DNA of 64,000 nucleotides from an uncultured Bacteroides sp. (GTDB taxonomy: Bacteria > Bacteroidota > Bacteroidia > Cytophagales > Cyclobacteriaceae): assembly GCA_902168185.1 (NCBI GenBank), contig CABHOV010000034.1, positions 124,001 to 188,000 of the forward strand, read 5' to 3'. Numbering within the stretch: position 1 is the first letter of the stretch; the number at the start of each line of letters is the position of its first letter. Below, piece after piece: positions 61,439 through 64,000 of the stretch. The notes under the pieces are model-generated. The model made no database searches. It was not told the origin of the DNA and saw nothing but the letters and a program-made list of their open reading frames with translations. The translations under genes were made by a program, and so were the position numbers.

Positions 61439-63598
61439 ATGGAAAATAAAAAAAGGCAATCCATAAACCGAAGAGACTTTCTCAAAACAAGCACGCTTGC
61501 CGGCGGTGGACTCATCCTTTCTTTTTCCATGGTTTGGGGGGCAGGAAAAATATCATCACGCCCAAATCAAGCTGCCTCGTTGCATGCATTTCTCCGCATC
61601 GGAGAAGACGATAGTATATATATAATTCTATCAAAAGTAGAAATGGGGCAAGGTGTATGGACAACATTACCCATGCTGATCGCTGAAGAACTGGATTGCG
61701 ATTGGCGTAAAATTAAAGTACAACACCGTTCTTCCGGAAAGGGGAATGACTTTGCTGAATCTATATATGTACAGTCTACGGGTGGATCCGATTCAACACG
61801 TTCGGAATTTGATCGTTATCGACTGGTGGGTGCAACCGCTCGTGCCATGCTTGTACAAGCAGCTTCCCATAAGTTTGGTGTACTTCCGGAAACCTGCAGA
61901 ACAGAAAAGGGCTATGTTATCGTGGGCAACAGGCGCGCCAGCTATGGAGAATTGGCAACTGCAGCTTCAACACTTGCTATACCTTCTGTTAAACTTCGCG
62001 AACCTAAAGAATGGAAGTATATAGGCAAATCACAAAAGCGGCTGGATAATCCAGAAAAAATTAACGGGCAAGCTATATATGGAATCGACATTCAGTTTCC
62101 CGGGTTGCTCACAGCGGTAGTCGCTCATGCACCCGTATTTGGCGGAAAGGCCATATCGTTTGACGCTACCCGGGCAAAAGCCATAAAAGGCGTTCGCGAT
62201 GTCGTGCAGGTTCCTACCGGTATAGCTGTTCTAGCCGATAATTTTTGGCTTGCCAAGATTGGACGCGAGGCTTTGCAAATCGAATGGAACATTGATGAAA
62301 ATAAAGGAGTGGACAGCAGTTCGCAGATAGAAGAATATAGGGAGCTATCCAAAACACAGGGTATACCTGTACAAAAAAAAGGAGATATAGCAGATGCTGC
62401 GTCAACATCCCGCATAATCGAGGCTGAATATATATTTCCATACCTGGCACATGCACCGATGGAGCCGTTAAATTGTACCGTAAAAATTCAGGGCGACTCG
62501 TGTGAGGTATGGACAGGCACTCAATCACCACTCCCTCATCAAGCGCAAGTAGCTCGATTCCTGGGACTGAATCCGGAGCAGGTAATTTTCAATACACCTT
62601 TTCTCGGAGGAAGTTTTGGCAGACGTGGTTCGTTTGATGCTGACTGGATAATGGAAGCTGTGCACATCGCCAAAGCAAGTGGTCGCTTTATTAAATTGGT
62701 GTGGTCACGAGAGGATGATATACAAGGTGGATATTACCGTCCTGTATATTTGCATCGGGTATATATAGGAATCGGAAGCAATCATATTCCGTTGGCCTGG
62801 CAGCACCGTATTATCGGACAATCACTTTTCAAGAACACACCTCTGGAGAAAGACATCGCTCCCAACGGAATCGATTATAGTTCGGTAGATGGCGTGAATG
62901 GTTCACCATACTTTGATAGTATACCAAATCTTTCCATTGAATTACACACCACTACCTGTAACGTGCCCGTTTTACCATTGCGCTCTGTTGGAAATACGCA
63001 TACTGGTTTCGTGATGGAGACGTTAATCGATGAACTCGCTGTAAAAGCAGGAAAAGACCCTGTTGAATACAGACGTATACTATTAAAAAATCATCCGCGA
63101 CACCTGGCAGCCCTTAACCTCGCCGCTGAAAAATCAGGATGGAACAATCCGTTGCCTGCAGGTGTATATCGCGGTATAGCTGTGCATGCGGCCATGGGCA
63201 GCTATGTATCGCAAGTTGTTGAGCTAGCCATAAAGGATGGAAAAATACATCTCCAGCGCATCGTATGTGCCATTGACTGCGGCCTGGCAGTGAACCCGGA
63301 TGGCGTACGCGCGCAAATGGAGAGCGGTATAGTATATGGACTCACGGCTGCGCTCTATGGAGAAATAACACTGGAGAACGGACGCGTGAAGCAACGCAAT
63401 TTTAATGATTATCGTATGCTTCGTATCCAGGAAACACCACCGATAGAAGTATATATTGTACCCAGTACAGAACGTATGGGCGGAGCTGGCGAACCGGGCG
63501 TGCCTCCTGTTGCTCCTGCACTGGCCAACGCATTGTATGCAGCTACCGGTAAACGCATTCGCAGATTACCGATCAGAACAGAGGATTGGAGTGAATAA
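61439..63598 (+). CDS. Tat-exported molybdopterin-binding oxidoreductase subunit (IorB/xanthine dehydrogenase family)
   Basis: A 719-residue large subunit of the isoquinoline 1-oxidoreductase / aldehyde dehydrogenase group. A Tat signal (INRRDFLKTSTLAGG) leads to export of the folded, cofactor-loaded enzyme. The molybdopterin-cytosine-dinucleotide contacts are VEMGQGVWTTLPMLIAEEL, LGGSFGRRGSFDADW and the active-site Glu in GGAGEPGVPPVAPALANA. The usual (2Fe-2S) small subunit (IorA) should lie next to it but is absent on both sides in this window, so electrons must leave by another partner or the gene is an orphan. Confidence 0.9.
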   Translation: MENKKRQSINRRDFLKTSTLAGGGLILSFSMVWGAGKISSRPNQAASLHAFLRIGEDDSIYIILSKVEMGQGVWTTLPMLIAEELDCDWRKIKVQHRSSGKGNDFAESIYVQSTGGSDSTRSEFDRYRLVGATARAMLVQAASHKFGVLPETCRTEKGYVIVGNRRASYGELATAASTLAIPSVKLREPKEWKYIGKSQKRLDNPEKINGQAIYGIDIQFPGLLTAVVAHAPVFGGKAISFDATRAKAIKGVRDVVQVPTGIAVLADNFWLAKIGREALQIEWNIDENKGVDSSSQIEEYRELSKTQGIPVQKKGDIADAASTSRIIEAEYIFPYLAHAPMEPLNCTVKIQGDSCEVWTGTQSPLPHQAQVARFLGLNPEQVIFNTPFLGGSFGRRGSFDADWIMEAVHIAKASGRFIKLVWSREDDIQGGYYRPVYLHRVYIGIGSNHIPLAWQHRIIGQSLFKNTPLEKDIAPNGIDYSSVDGVNGSPYFDSIPNLSIELHTTTCNVPVLPLRSVGNTHTGFVMETLIDELAVKAGKDPVEYRRILLKNHPRHLAALNLAAEKSGWNNPLPAGVYRGIAVHAAMGSYVSQVVELAIKDGKIHLQRIVCAIDCGLAVNPDGVRAQMESGIVYGLTAALYGEITLENGRVKQRNFNDYRMLRIQETPPIEVYIVPSTERMGGAGEPGVPPVAPALANALYAATGKRIRRLPIRTEDWSE

Positions 63599-63621
63599 AC
63601 TTGTACGTATACACCACTACT

Positions 63622-63640
63622 AAATGCAGCGATTGCATTT
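63622..63640. terminator. Hairpin between convergent genes
   Basis: AAATGCA / TGCATTT form a 7-bp stem with a 5-nt loop, ending at the stop of the LytTR gene. Confidence 0.45.
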
Positions 63641-64000
63641 ACTTTTTCCAAAGCCGGTCGTTTACTACCCGATCAATAACTTCATCGTGATAGCTGCGGC
63701 TAATCGGTATACGAAATGACTGCATGACGATTTCATTATTTTCAATGGCCTCAATTTTAGGAATGGACACTATGTACGATTTGTGTACGCGGATAAATTG
63801 CTGACCATCCAGCTTCTCCTCAATACTTTTCAGATACAACAACGTCATGTATTTACCTTTGGAGGTATAGATGGTGATGTAATTTTGCATCGCCTGTATA
63901 TAGAGAATATCGTTAAAATAAATCCGTTCGTATTTATAGTCACACTTGATAAAGAAATAATCTGCGGTTAAAACGGTTTTATCCGAAGTGTCGGATACAG
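63639..64000 (-). CDS. LytTR response regulator, C-terminal part (5' end outside window)
   Basis: The frame stays open to the window edge, so the gene begins beyond base 64000. The visible part has 120 residues: the end of a linker (DTSDKTVLTADYFFIKCDY), then the LytTR DNA-binding domain with ILYIQAMQNYITIY, LKSIEEKLDGQQF and FIRVHKSYIVS, and a final NEIVMQSFRIPISRSYHDEV stretch. It resembles the regulator at 8566. The receiver domain should lie upstream. An ATG inside the LytTR domain at 63890 is not the start. Confidence 0.92.
   Translation of the reverse strand, partial: VSDTSDKTVLTADYFFIKCDYKYERIYFNDILYIQAMQNYITIYTSKGKYMTLLYLKSIEEKLDGQQFIRVHKSYIVSIPKIEAIENNEIVMQSFRIPISRSYHDEVIDRVVNDRLWKK

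Noticed and set aside
1-64000. CRISPR array or Cas genes
   Set aside because: No regularly spaced repeats were seen; the many TATA-rich strings are not spaced as an array and no cas gene is present.

Overview
The window reads as chromosome of a Bacteroidota bacterium, most likely a Cytophagales-type soil or freshwater species. The support is a SusC/SusD pair, an ECF sigma/FecR/STN-TonB receptor/DUF4249 cluster, LytS/LytTR pairs, PadR-linked FtsX permeases, many short lipoproteins, small-subunit-like menaquinone genes and a tRNA promoter with the Bacteroidota TAnnTTTG element. Base composition is moderately AT-rich and the word TATA is conspicuously frequent in genes and spacers alike.

Layout. 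0-9.9 kb: 3' part of malate:quinone oxidoreductase, a lysine-rich mini-protein, an alpha/beta hydrolase, an OmpR/HisKA two-component pair followed by a universal-stress-like protein and a bestrophin channel, a convergent retropepsin-like lipoprotein operon, then a LytS/LytTR pair. 10-18.3 kb (mostly minus): hemL, a TPR plus periplasmic-binding-fold protein and guaA, two envelope proteins, menA and two tandem glutathione-peroxidase-like genes. 18.5-25.8 kb: SusD and SusC (with a doubled N-terminal domain), divergent from a lipoprotein adenosine deaminase and a fatty acid hydroxylase. 25.8-32 kb: truncated hemoglobin and ABM-fold protein with a divergent HxlR regulator, a YHS protein, NDH-2, an atypical SDR and a nitrilase.

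32.1-37.5 kb is the accessory region. It starts at a tRNA-Arg(CCG) and holds an IS3 transposase relic, a tight operon of two paralogous small proteins plus a nucleotidyltransferase-HEPN fusion, a divergent solo LuxR-type regulator, two families of imperfect direct repeats, a PhyH-type dioxygenase and small orphan genes. The HEPN operon is the best candidate for an undescribed toxin-antitoxin or defence-like system.

37.5-43.8 kb is a possible detoxification cluster: VOC protein, DHFR/RibD-like reductase, exported epoxide hydrolase and AraC regulator on the minus strand, facing a Crp-type regulator, a second epoxide hydrolase and an HTH_42/AlkZ-like putative DNA glycosylase on the plus strand. 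43.8-49.7 kb: a beta-lactamase-fold lipoprotein and a complete FecI/FecR/FecA-like surface signalling operon. 49.9-64 kb: a coiled-coil protein, membrane protein and Crp regulator; two PadR plus prefix-fused FtsX permease loci with different upstream operator candidates and no ABC ATPase nearby; a DoxX-like protein; a frameshifted SRPBCC gene; a Tat-exported molybdopterin subunit without its iron-sulfur partner; and a LytTR regulator cut by the window edge.

All assignments come from reading motifs and context by eye; no database search was run. Start codons were moved from the longest ORF wherever a signal peptide, ATGA overlap or conserved N-terminus argued for it.
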